64,000 nt of DNA from Holophaga foetida DSM 6591 (lineage in GTDB: Bacteria; Acidobacteriota; Holophagae; Holophagales; Holophagaceae): the NCBI RefSeq assembly GCF_000242615.2, contig NZ_KI912269.1:527775-591774 (forward strand), written 5' to 3'. Under the pieces are notes generated by a model. That model made no database searches and had not been told where the DNA came from. It was given only the letters and a program-made list of their open reading frames with translations. Position 1 is the first letter of the stretch; the number at the start of each line of letters is the position of its first letter. The position numbers and the translations under genes are program-made. Shown here piece after piece: positions 15,847-23,123 of this stretch.

Positions 15847-16836
15847 TCAGTGCGGCAGATGTGTCGGGGCCACCCCGATCCGTACCTTCAGGGCCGCCTG
15901 CCGCTCCTGGATGATGGTCTGGGCGATCTGCTTGACCCTCAGCCAGAGCCACTTCCCGGTGGGGCTGCCGGTCCGGTAGTCGGCGGGGCCAAAGTGATCG
16001 ATGCGGCCATCCCTCCGGAGCCGCTCCACCTGCTCCAGGCTCAGGTCATTGGTATCGTCGTAGACCGCGTAGGCGGTGCCGCTGTTCTGACGCATGACCG
16101 AGAAGGCCGGGACATCGCTCGGGCCATCCGCGATGTAGATCATGTGATGGAAGGGGACCCGACGATCCTCGGCGCGCATGGTGGAGTTCACGTCGATGCT
16201 GATGGTCTTGTTCCCCCCCTTGTTGATCTCGAAGAGGGCCCGGGTCTTGCTCGTATTGTCGTAGGCCACGGCGATCTGGGAGATGCCTGCCGCCGGGAAG
16301 AGGGAGCGCTGGGCGGGTGACTCATCGAGCGCGACGGTCACATCGGGATCGAAGTGGGGGGGCGCCGGGTTCTCAATGAACTCCGAAGCCCAGATTCCGT
16401 CCACATAGGGCCGGATGGAGCTGCCCTCGATCATCTCCCGCAACCCGGTGGAGACGATGTAGTGCTCCAGCCTGATCTCGAAGCGATCCGCATCCGGCAG
16501 CTTGGCCAGCTGCTCCTTGAGGTAGGGGAAGAACTCAGGGAGCCCTGGGTGGAACTTGATCTGGGCCCCCAGCTCCCGCAGCTTGGCGTTGGTGAGCCCC
16601 TGCATGCGCCCGTGCTGGACATAGGTCAGCAGATGGTTCAGATAGGAATTGTCGGAGCTGACATTGACACCGTGGCATCGGTAGTAGGCAGGAAGGGCAT
16701 TGACTTCCCTCCAGAACTGACCGGCATCCACCCGGTATTCCTCGAAGATGGGGTCCTGCATGTATCCAGGTATAAGCGTTTTATCAAAATCCCATACCAG
16801 GGCTATGACGTTCTGGGGATGCAAGGGCGTGGTCAT
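15847..16836 (-). CDS. HAD-superfamily hydrolase
   Basis: A 329-residue haloacid-dehalogenase-fold protein. Motif I is WDFDKTLIPGY (nucleophile D16, acid/base D18). A large helical insert follows, then motif III/IV in HHMIYIADGPSDVPAFSVMR. This pattern fits a phosphatase of the phosphoserine-phosphatase-like group. The substrate is unknown. The gene converges with nadB and is divergent from the TetR gene, with 84 bp between starts. Confidence 0.82.
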   Translation of the reverse strand: MTTPLHPQNVIALVWDFDKTLIPGYMQDPIFEEYRVDAGQFWREVNALPAYYRCHGVNVSSDNSYLNHLLTYVQHGRMQGLTNAKLRELGAQIKFHPGLPEFFPYLKEQLAKLPDADRFEIRLEHYIVSTGLREMIEGSSIRPYVDGIWASEFIENPAPPHFDPDVTVALDESPAQRSLFPAAGISQIAVAYDNTSKTRALFEINKGGNKTISIDVNSTMRAEDRRVPFHHMIYIADGPSDVPAFSVMRQNSGTAYAVYDDTNDLSLEQVERLRRDGRIDHFGPADYRTGSPTGKWLWLRVKQIAQTIIQERQAALKVRIGVAPTHLPH

Positions 16837-16920
16837 GATACAAGAGTGCTACCACCCCTCACACTTTGGAAGGGTTGTATATCCCTGCCGAAGCAAGAGA
16901 GCCTTTTGAGTTGTGATCCC

Positions 16921-17460
16921 ATGGAAAAAGCCCATCCCATCCCCCCCCAGCCTGTGGATGACCGGACGGTAGAGGAGAAGCTCCTGAACGCGGGGCTCGA
17001 ATGCCTCGCGACCCTCGGAGGGCACAAGGCCAGCGTGAAGCAGATCGCCGCCATGGCGGGCGTGAACCACGGGCTGGTGCACTACTACTTTGGAAGCAAG
17101 GAAAAGCTGATCGTGGCGCTATTCAAGCGGATGGCGGACGAGCAGCGCGAAGCCCTGGAACAGATCAAAGGTCCCAGGGATCTCCAGGTCATGCTGGCCC
17201 GCCATGCCCTGCCCAACGCCCGCCTCATCCTGGAATTCAACCTGCTGGCCCGGGAGATGCCAGCACTCAAGGCCGTTCTCAGAGAGGAACTGAAGCTCCT
17301 GGCCCGACTTTCCGCCGATCGCATGGCCAAGGGGGATATCCGGGACGGATGGCTCTTATCCTCAGCCATCGTGGGGCTGGCGCTCCACGCCCCGGACATG
17401 GACGAAGTCGATATGGTCTACATGGCTGGCCGCATCATGGAGTGGATGAAGCGGGACTAG
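16921..17460 (+). CDS. TetR/AcrR-family transcriptional regulator
   Basis: A 179-residue repressor-type protein. The N-terminal DNA-binding domain (about residues 18-65) contains HKASVKQIAAMAGVNHGLVHYYFGSKEKLIVALF, a textbook TetR helix-turn-helix. The C-terminal ligand domain is variable. The ATG at 16921 has only a weak ribosome site. It is upstream of, and co-directional with, the solute-binding lipoprotein gene, so it could control that island, but no operator can be assigned to it with certainty. Confidence 0.88.
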   Translation: MEKAHPIPPQPVDDRTVEEKLLNAGLECLATLGGHKASVKQIAAMAGVNHGLVHYYFGSKEKLIVALFKRMADEQREALEQIKGPRDLQVMLARHALPNARLILEFNLLAREMPALKAVLREELKLLARLSADRMAKGDIRDGWLLSSAIVGLALHAPDMDEVDMVYMAGRIMEWMKRD

Positions 17461-17524
17461 ATTTACCCACCCCTTGAGATGAGGGATCATTGCGCCAATG
17501 TCCCTGAGCGCAGGCGATCGCGAT

Positions 17525-17575
17525 ATATGGCAAATTCGTGTCAATTTGCCATATATCACGTTGTTTTTGCGATAT
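17525..17575 (+). promoter_or_regulatory. Upstream activator-type half-site array (copy 1)
   Basis: Three related 11-bp half-sites spaced by about 20 bp: ATATGGCAAAT (17525-17535, inverted), ATTTGCCATAT (17544-17554) and TTTTGCGATAT (17565-17575, 9 of 11). The first two form a perfect 15-bp inverted repeat over 17522-17557. The first half-site begins 111 bp upstream of the -24 GG of the candidate sigma-54 promoter, the same distance as in copy 2 (19954). Likely an enhancer-type binding site. Confidence 0.75.
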
Positions 17576-17634
17576 GCGACAACAAACAGCCTTCATCACC
17601 ACCATAACCATAAGCCACGGGCCGCCTTGCGATA

Positions 17635-17650
17635 CGGCACCATCCTTGCT
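17635..17650 (+). promoter_or_regulatory. Candidate sigma-54 (-24/-12) promoter of the solute-binding protein gene
   Basis: CGGCACCATCCTTGCT fits the sigma-54 consensus (TGGCAC-N5-TTGCW) with GG and GC exactly 12 bp apart. The implied start is near 17661, about 82 bp before the GTG of the lipoprotein gene. The same element at the same relative position precedes the methyltransferase gene. Confidence 0.7.
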
Positions 17651-17657
17651 GCCAAAG

Positions 17658-17673
17658 CGGTACTTTCCGTACC
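17658..17673 (+). promoter_or_regulatory. CGGTAC-N5-GTACC dyad at the predicted transcription start (copy 1)
   Basis: CGGTAC (17658-17663) and GTACC (17669-17673) are separated by 5 nt and overlie the predicted sigma-54 start site. The same spaced dyad lies at 20086-20102. Its position suggests a repressor operator, possibly for the neighbouring IclR or TetR protein. Confidence 0.6.
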
Positions 17674-17742
17674 ACACAATGGGCATCACCAGCGACTCCA
17701 TTCAGGAGTTGGCCATGCCCCCACCAGACAAGGAGAAGCCTC

Positions 17743-19059
17743 GTGAAACTGCGTCCCTTAACCTCTGCCCTGGCAGCCGCCCTCGCCCTCGCAGGCATAG
17801 GCTGCGACAAGAAGCCCGCCAAGGAAATCAAGATCGGCTTCGTCCAGGCCCAATCCGGCATGTTCGCCTCCTTTGGACAGGGCGGCCTCTTCGGCGTCCA
17901 GGCCGCCATTGATGACATCAACAAACAGGGGGGCGTCAAGGTGGGCGATACCCGCATCCCCCTCAAGCTGGTGGCCGTGGACAACGAAAGCGACCCCAAC
18001 AAGGCGAGTGCCCTCGCCGAGAGCCTGATCAACCAGGACCACGTCCAATTCATTGTCACTGGCGATGAACCCCCTCCCATGCACGCCGGGGTCTCCCAAA
18101 TGGCAGACCGCTACAAGGTTCCCTACATCACCTCCTGCGGAGTCCTGGAGCCCTGGATGGGCATGAGGAATGAGACCCCCACCAAGTGGCAGTACACCTG
18201 GTCGACAGGCACCCTCTCCATCAACACCCCGGCCAAGCCGGGCGATTTCAGGGCCAAGCCGGGCTATACGGTCATGGACACCTGGATGGCCGTATTGAAT
18301 CAATACGCCCCCCAGACCAACAAGAAGGTTGGCATCATCGCCTCGGACGAGCCCGACGGACGCGGGTGGTACACCCTCTTCGGCCCCGCCCTCCAGAAGC
18401 TCGGCTACGACGTGGTGGGACTGGACAAGAACCTGGGCCTGATGGCCATGGAGACTACGGACTTCTCCTCTGTAGTGCAGGCCTGGAAGGCAGCCAATGT
18501 CGAGATTCTTTGGGGCAACTGCCCTGCGGCCTTTTTCGGCACCGTCTGGAAGCAGGCCAAGGCCATGGGCTTCAATCCCAAGATCGTCTCCATCGGGCGC
18601 GGCGCCCTCTATCTGGATGACGTGAAGGCCTGGGGTGGAGAGCTGCCCCTGGGGGTAGGCACTGAGGTCTGGTGGGAGCCTTCCATCAAGGGTGCCCCGG
18701 GCATCGGCGGAACCACCCCCCAATCCCTGGCTGATCGCTGGGTCAAGGAGACCAAGCGGCCTGTCTATCCCAGCATCGGCCCCGGCTATGCGGGGATCCA
18801 GGTCCTGGTGGATGCCATCGAGCGGGCAGGCTCTGTCGACCCAGAGAAGGTGAACGCCGCCCTGGCCACCACCGATCTCGCCACCATGCGCCACCGGGTC
18901 AAGTTCGACGAGAACCACTTCAGCCAGTGCCCAGCGGTCTTCGGCCAGTGGCAGAAGTCCGGCAATCCCAACCAGCCATGGGAGCTCAAGGTCATCCACT
19001 CCGACCACGACTTCTGGCCAGCCACCGGGAAGGCGCTCTTCCCAGTACCCACCAAGTAG
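17743..19059 (+). CDS. Branched-chain-type ABC transporter substrate-binding lipoprotein
   Basis: A 438-residue periplasmic binding protein of the leucine/isoleucine/valine-binding (Peripla_BP_6) family. The N-terminus is a lipoprotein signal with Cys at residue 21 (LALAGIGC). The body begins IKIGFVQAQSGMFASFGQG, followed by GVQAAIDDINKQGGV and ESLINQDHVQFIVTGDEPP, typical of the family. The GTG start has AAGGAGAA upstream. No permease or ATPase genes accompany it. Members of this family bind amino acids and also aromatic compounds. Its promoter matches that of the methyltransferase at 20198, implying a joint role. Confidence 0.88.
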   Translation: MKLRPLTSALAAALALAGIGCDKKPAKEIKIGFVQAQSGMFASFGQGGLFGVQAAIDDINKQGGVKVGDTRIPLKLVAVDNESDPNKASALAESLINQDHVQFIVTGDEPPPMHAGVSQMADRYKVPYITSCGVLEPWMGMRNETPTKWQYTWSTGTLSINTPAKPGDFRAKPGYTVMDTWMAVLNQYAPQTNKKVGIIASDEPDGRGWYTLFGPALQKLGYDVVGLDKNLGLMAMETTDFSSVVQAWKAANVEILWGNCPAAFFGTVWKQAKAMGFNPKIVSIGRGALYLDDVKAWGGELPLGVGTEVWWEPSIKGAPGIGGTTPQSLADRWVKETKRPVYPSIGPGYAGIQVLVDAIERAGSVDPEKVNAALATTDLATMRHRVKFDENHFSQCPAVFGQWQKSGNPNQPWELKVIHSDHDFWPATGKALFPVPTK

Positions 19060-19070
19060 CGCCCTTGATT

Positions 19071-19098
19071 CATGCCGCGCCCGCCCGGGCGCGGCATG
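19071..19098. terminator. GC-rich hairpin after the binding-protein gene
   Basis: CATGCCGCGCCCG and CGGGCGCGGCATG pair perfectly (13 bp) around a 2-nt centre, 12 bp after the stop of the lipoprotein gene. No T-run follows. It could attenuate read-through into the IclR gene. Confidence 0.6.
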
Positions 19099-19122
19099 AG
19101 CAGGCTACACTGGCGTCACGAG

Positions 19123-19920
19123 ATGCGATTGATGCCTACCGAAAAAGTCCCCCATGAAGCGCCCCAATCCGATGAGACCCAGGGGAACAAGATCCGGGTC
19201 GTCTCCCGGGCGATCGATGTCCTGACAGCCCTGAGCAATCACCCGGACGGCCTGTCGCTCCGGGAAATCGCCCACTACGTCAAGCTGCCTCGATCCACCG
19301 TCCAGCGCATTGTCGAGACCCTGGAAGATGCCAATGTCGTCATTGCGGCCACCACCACCAGTGGGTACCGCCTTGGCCCCACCATGGCCCTCTTCGCGGC
19401 ATCCATGCGCCCCTTCGATCTAAGCAAGATCGCCCGGCCGATCGTGATGCAGCTCTCCAAGAAAACCCACGAAAACGTCGATCTCTCGGTCCTGGCCCAC
19501 GGCAAGGCGGTCATCGTGGACCAGATCCCGGGGAGCCATCCCCTCAAGTTCGTGGGCACCCTCGGCACCTCGCTTCCCCTGCACGCGACCGCAAGTGGGA
19601 AGGCCCTCCTGGCCTCCCTCCCGGGAAAAGAGCTCGAAGCACTGCGCCCCAGCCTGGAACTGAATCGGCTGACCAGGAATACGATCACCACCTGGGACGG
19701 ACTCATGGAGGAACTCCGCTCGATCAGGACCACCGGACTTGCCCTCGAGCGAGAGGAATACCTCGTGGGCTTCAGCGGCATTGCCGCACCCCTCGTCGGC
19801 CCGAACGGCGAGCGGGGCGCCCTCGGCATACCAATGCCCACCGAACGCTTCCAACCCAACGAAAAGAAGCTGATCAAGGATCTCCTGAGCTGCTGCCAGC
19901 CCCTCCACTGGAAGGCTTGA
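19123..19920 (+). CDS. IclR-family transcriptional regulator
   Basis: A 265-residue protein. The N-terminal winged helix-turn-helix (about residues 22-80) includes VVSRAIDVLTALSNHPDGLS and LREIAHYVKLPRSTVQRIVE. The C-terminal effector domain carries TLGTSLPLHATASGKALLAS, diagnostic of IclR. The family often controls aromatic-compound catabolism. I prefer the ATG at 19123 (19132 is equally possible) because any earlier start would lie in the hairpin at 19071-19098. It sits between the binding-protein and methyltransferase genes, which share promoter elements. Confidence 0.9.
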   Translation: MRLMPTEKVPHEAPQSDETQGNKIRVVSRAIDVLTALSNHPDGLSLREIAHYVKLPRSTVQRIVETLEDANVVIAATTTSGYRLGPTMALFAASMRPFDLSKIARPIVMQLSKKTHENVDLSVLAHGKAVIVDQIPGSHPLKFVGTLGTSLPLHATASGKALLASLPGKELEALRPSLELNRLTRNTITTWDGLMEELRSIRTTGLALEREEYLVGFSGIAAPLVGPNGERGALGIPMPTERFQPNEKKLIKDLLSCCQPLHWKA

Positions 19921-19953
19921 CGGGCCAGATCGGAAACAGGTCACGGTTACCAC

Positions 19954-20004
19954 ATATGGCGAATGCACCTCGCATTTGCCATATGTGGCCATCATTTGCC
20001 GAAT
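19954..20004 (+). promoter_or_regulatory. Upstream activator-type half-site array (copy 2)
   Basis: Three half-sites at 20-bp steps: ATATGGCGAAT (19954-19964, inverted), ATTTGCCATAT (19974-19984) and ATTTGCCGAAT (19994-20004). The first two sit in a 17-bp inverted repeat with one mismatch (19950-19988). The first half-site begins 111 bp upstream of the -24 GG at 20065, identical to copy 1. Confidence 0.75.
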
Positions 20005-20063
20005 AAGCCAATTCCATCCCCATTGCCTGCACCAGGGGCATTGATCCGAGGCATCTGGGAGAA

Positions 20064-20079
20064 TGGCATTTGTCTTGCC
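20064..20079 (+). promoter_or_regulatory. Candidate sigma-54 (-24/-12) promoter of the methyltransferase gene
   Basis: TGGCATTTGTCTTGCC has the TGGCA and TTGC boxes with GG and GC 12 bp apart, as sigma-54 holoenzyme requires. The predicted start is near 20090, about 108 bp before the ATG. Confidence 0.7.
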
Positions 20080-20085
20080 ATAAAA

Positions 20086-20102
20086 CGGTACGAATCGTAC
20101 CG
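20086..20102 (+). promoter_or_regulatory. CGGTAC-N5-GTACCG dyad at the predicted transcription start (copy 2)
   Basis: A perfect palindrome CGGTACGAATCGTACCG over the predicted sigma-54 start. It matches the dyad at 17658-17673 in sequence, spacing and position relative to the -24 box (21 versus 22 bp). Confidence 0.65.
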
Positions 20103-20197
20103 CCTAATGGTGTAATATCAGGCTTCCCAAGAATCCAAAACCCATTGACAGCCGTTCCAACCAGCACCCATAACCCACCATTCACGAGGTACTTGCC

Positions 20198-21304
20198 ATG
20201 AACACTCCCCAGACGCTTCTCGCCGAACGCCAGACCCGCCTCAAGAAGGCCCTTGCCCTGGAAAAGGTCGACCGCACACCGGTCATCCTCCAGGCCAACT
20301 CCTTCTGTGCCGCCCACATGGGCGTCACTCTGGCCGACTTCTGCAAGAGCTTCCAGTTCTCCCATGAGGTCATGCTCAGATCCATCAAGGAACTGGGGGA
20401 TGTGGACGGCTTCAACGCCGCCTTTTCCGAAGGCGCCATGTTCCCCCTCATCTTCATGTCCAAGGTCAAGCTTCCCGGGCGGGAACTGGGCCCCAACGAA
20501 CTCTGGCAGCTCGACGAATCCGAGATGATGATCCCCGAGGACTACGACACCATCATCGACAAGGGGTGGGGTTCCTTCAAGATGGACTACCTCAAGAACC
20601 GGCTGGGGGTCGATGTCGACGACATCCTGAAGCAGCTGGAGTGCGTGCCCAGCGCCGTGAAGAACTTCAATGATGCGGGTTACCTAGTCTACTCCGAGCT
20701 GGTGGCCACCTCCGTCAACGAGTATTTCGGGGGCGGCCGCTCCATGGTGAAGTACATGACGGACCTCTACCGCATCCCCGAGAAGGTGGAAGCCGCCACG
20801 GACGTGGTACTGGCGGAACAGCTGGCGGAGATGCGCCAGCAGATCCGCGCCATCAAGCCCACCGTGGTGTTCATCTCCCCGGCCCGGGGCGCCAGCCAGT
20901 TCTACCGTCCCAAGTTCTGGGAGCGCTTCGTCTGGAAGTACGTCAAGGCGACGGCGGACATGATCATCGAGGAAGGCGCGGTCTGCAATATCCACGCAGA
21001 TGCCAACTGGGAACGTGATCTCAGCTACTTCCGCGAGTTCCCCAAGGGCAAGATCGTCTTCGAGACGGACGGCGGCACCGACATCTACAAGATCAAGGAG
21101 GCCATCGGGGACCGGGTCTGCATCAAGGGCGACGTGCCCGCCACGATGCTGGTCCTGGGCACCCCTGACGAGGTCTACAACTACAGCTGCAAGCTCATCA
21201 AGGACATGGGAGAGGGATTCATCCTCTCCTCCGGATGCTCCGTTCCGCCGAACGCCAAGCTGGAGAACATGAAGGCCATGATCGCCGCGGCCACCGGCAA
21301 GTAG
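20198..21304 (+). CDS. Uroporphyrinogen-decarboxylase-fold (MtaA/CmuA-like) methyltransferase
   Basis: A 368-residue member of the URO-D fold family that includes zinc-dependent corrinoid methyltransferases. Family features are the N-terminal RLKKALALEKVDRTPVI and the C-terminal FILSSGCSVPPNAKLENMKA with a presumed zinc Cys at 347. The other usual ligand motif HxC is here H266-A-D268 (NIHADAN), so Cys is replaced by Asp. It is not a heme-pathway decarboxylase: the gene stands outside heme genes and has a regulated sigma-54 promoter. No corrinoid protein gene is adjacent. The substrate is unknown; methoxyl or methylated compounds are a reasonable guess. Confidence 0.82.
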   Translation: MNTPQTLLAERQTRLKKALALEKVDRTPVILQANSFCAAHMGVTLADFCKSFQFSHEVMLRSIKELGDVDGFNAAFSEGAMFPLIFMSKVKLPGRELGPNELWQLDESEMMIPEDYDTIIDKGWGSFKMDYLKNRLGVDVDDILKQLECVPSAVKNFNDAGYLVYSELVATSVNEYFGGGRSMVKYMTDLYRIPEKVEAATDVVLAEQLAEMRQQIRAIKPTVVFISPARGASQFYRPKFWERFVWKYVKATADMIIEEGAVCNIHADANWERDLSYFREFPKGKIVFETDGGTDIYKIKEAIGDRVCIKGDVPATMLVLGTPDEVYNYSCKLIKDMGEGFILSSGCSVPPNAKLENMKAMIAAATGK

Positions 21305-21319
21305 GCCAAACGCAGTACA

Positions 21320-21353
21320 GCAAGAAGCGCGGCCCATTGGCCGCGCTTCTTGC
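21320..21353. terminator. Bidirectional terminator hairpin
   Basis: GCAAGAAGCGCGGCC and GGCCGCGCTTCTTGC form a perfect 15-bp stem with a CATT loop. It is 16 bp after the methyltransferase stop and 15 bp before the convergent lipoprotein stop. Confidence 0.85.
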
Positions 21354-21367
21354 GTTGAAGATACGTT

Positions 21368-21973
21368 CTACCGGGAAGCGGCGATGGCGGCATCCAGCTT
21401 GTCGAGAGCATTCTCCAGAGCCTGCTCACCCTGGGCGATCTCGTTGCGGATCTCCTTCTGGGCCTGCTGCTGCATGACCCTTTCCATGGTCTCCTTGCTC
21501 ATGACCAGATGGCAGTAGAGGCTGCCATCCGTGGGATCCAGCCACCATTCACGCGCGGTGGCCCCCTGAAGCTCCTGATCAACGATGTTGCGGGTGACAT
21601 TCTCGATGACCCGCTGCATGACATCGTTCTTGATGGGCTTGCCGCCCTTCTGGGCGGTATTGGAGGCGGCGGTCGTCACCTGCTGGTTGAGCTGGCTGAA
21701 CATGTTCTGGACCCGGACCTTCATCTGGCCCGCCAGCTTGGCGCGGGCATCCGCCAGAGCCGTAGCCCGCTGCATGGCCTTGTCACCCATGGGATTGGAC
21801 TGGGCAATGCCGACATCGGCAAGGCCATCGGGGATATTGGGGCTATCGATCCACGACGGCGCAGCCTTGGCTTGGGTCGTGGTGACCGGGGTCGTCTCGG
21901 GGGCCTTTTCGCCGCAGGCGATGCCAAGGGCCATCACCGTCACGCCGGAAACGAGTGCCAGTTTGAGGTTCAT
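21368..21973 (-). CDS. LPP20-family lipoprotein
   Basis: A 201-residue predicted outer-membrane or periplasmic lipoprotein. The signal peptide ends at Cys 20 (MALGIAC). The mature part has the LPP20 pattern: PSWIDSPNIPDGLADVGIAQ, then KAMQRATALADARAKLAGQ. AAGGAG lies 5 bp before the ATG. It follows a CsgG-like gene by 31 bp on the same strand, and a related protein is encoded divergently at 23124. LPP20 proteins occur in surface and flagellar assembly systems; the specific role is unknown. Confidence 0.8.
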   Translation of the reverse strand: MNLKLALVSGVTVMALGIACGEKAPETTPVTTTQAKAAPSWIDSPNIPDGLADVGIAQSNPMGDKAMQRATALADARAKLAGQMKVRVQNMFSQLNQQVTTAASNTAQKGGKPIKNDVMQRVIENVTRNIVDQELQGATAREWWLDPTDGSLYCHLVMSKETMERVMQQQAQKEIRNEIAQGEQALENALDKLDAAIAASR

Positions 21974-22004
21974 GGGAACTCCTTCAGAAGGGATGGGGGG
22001 GATG

Positions 22005-22904
22005 CTACCTGGAGCTGGTGACCACTTCGACAATCTGTCCGGCCTTGATGCTGCGGGGAGCGGAGCCCTCGGCCACCACGACAGAGGTATCCTCATCCAG
22101 GGACTTGACGCGATAGGTGCCCAGAACGACCTTCTTGCCTCGAATGGTCTTGCCCGTGACGGGGTGGACGATATCGTCCTCCCGCTGACAGACCTGGACC
22201 CGGGAATCCGCAGCCAAACCATGGCTGCTGCCGAGATCGATCATGAGTTCGCCCGGGGAGTATACCTTGATGACATAGCCAGTCTGGGCCGCCGCCGCCG
22301 TTCCCTTGACCTTGGCCATCAGGTTGGCCTCCAGTTTGTCTGTGGCCTCCTTGGCGGATTTCGCTCTGTTCATGGTCCTGGCATCCCCCGATGCCTCGAA
22401 GGCATTCTCGATCTTGCCGGTGGCAACCTCCACCATGCGCAGGGACACCTTGATATTGGCCTGCCAGAACTGGGTTTCGGAACTGTCAGCCACCTCTCTC
22501 TTGTTCTTGAACCCAAAGTGAGCAAGCCCAGCGCCCAGGGCGAGCTTGGTTCCCGAAACTTCCCTGGAAGGGCTGCTGTCAGCCTTGCAGGAACCCACGA
22601 CCACGTATTTCACGCCGAGCTGCTTGCCCAGTGCCACGGCGGTGGCGTCATCCACCAAACCGGAATTCTGGAACTTGCCTTCATTGAGCACCGCACCGAG
22701 CTGGGAACGCTCCACCATCGTGAAGCGCCGGGTATTCAGAAAGGCGGAAGTGACAGCGCTGTTGATCTGATCCTGATCCACCAGGAAGTTGCTATTGATG
22801 GTCCCGCGCAGCGGAAGAACCGCCAGGCTGGGCTCTCCTGCGGCGGAACCTGGTAGAACGATTCCCAGGGCGCAGAGCAATGCCCCGGCGACTTTCTTGA
22901 ACAT
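22005..22904 (-). CDS. CsgG-family outer-membrane assembly/secretion protein
   Basis: A 299-residue protein with an N-terminal signal peptide (FKKVAGALLCALGIVLPGSAAG) and a CsgG-like core: LAVLPLRGTI, FLNTRRFTMVERSQLGAVLNE, GVKYVVVGSCKA and VSLRMVEVATGKIENAFEASG. The C-terminal roughly 80 residues form an extra beta-rich domain (GYVIKVYSPGELMIDLGSSH), reminiscent of FlgT-like additions. No curli genes are present. The signal peptide lacks a convincing lipobox Cys. GGAG precedes the ATG. Confidence 0.8.
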   Translation of the reverse strand: MFKKVAGALLCALGIVLPGSAAGEPSLAVLPLRGTINSNFLVDQDQINSAVTSAFLNTRRFTMVERSQLGAVLNEGKFQNSGLVDDATAVALGKQLGVKYVVVGSCKADSSPSREVSGTKLALGAGLAHFGFKNKREVADSSETQFWQANIKVSLRMVEVATGKIENAFEASGDARTMNRAKSAKEATDKLEANLMAKVKGTAAAAQTGYVIKVYSPGELMIDLGSSHGLAADSRVQVCQREDDIVHPVTGKTIRGKKVVLGTYRVKSLDEDTSVVVAEGSAPRSIKAGQIVEVVTSSR

Positions 22905-23123
22905 GGGATTCTCCTTCTTGAGACTGATTGGGCGCACATGGCCCAGGGTCAATATGAGGTACGCTTGGGCTCAGTCTATACTCCGGGTTCAGCCCTCGCA
23001 AGTTGCTCCCGGATGGGATTTTTTCGATCCGTCGTCCCTCTCCAGGCCCATGGTTCACCCGTTGCCGGAATGAGACGTAGTGCTACCCTGAGACCACACC
23101 CCCTGACTTTCCGGAGGCACCGA

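Noticed and set aside
20198..21304. HemE, uroporphyrinogen decarboxylase of heme synthesis
   Set aside because: The C-terminal SSGCSVPPNA motif and regulated sigma-54-type promoter fit the methyltransferase branch, and no heme genes are nearby.
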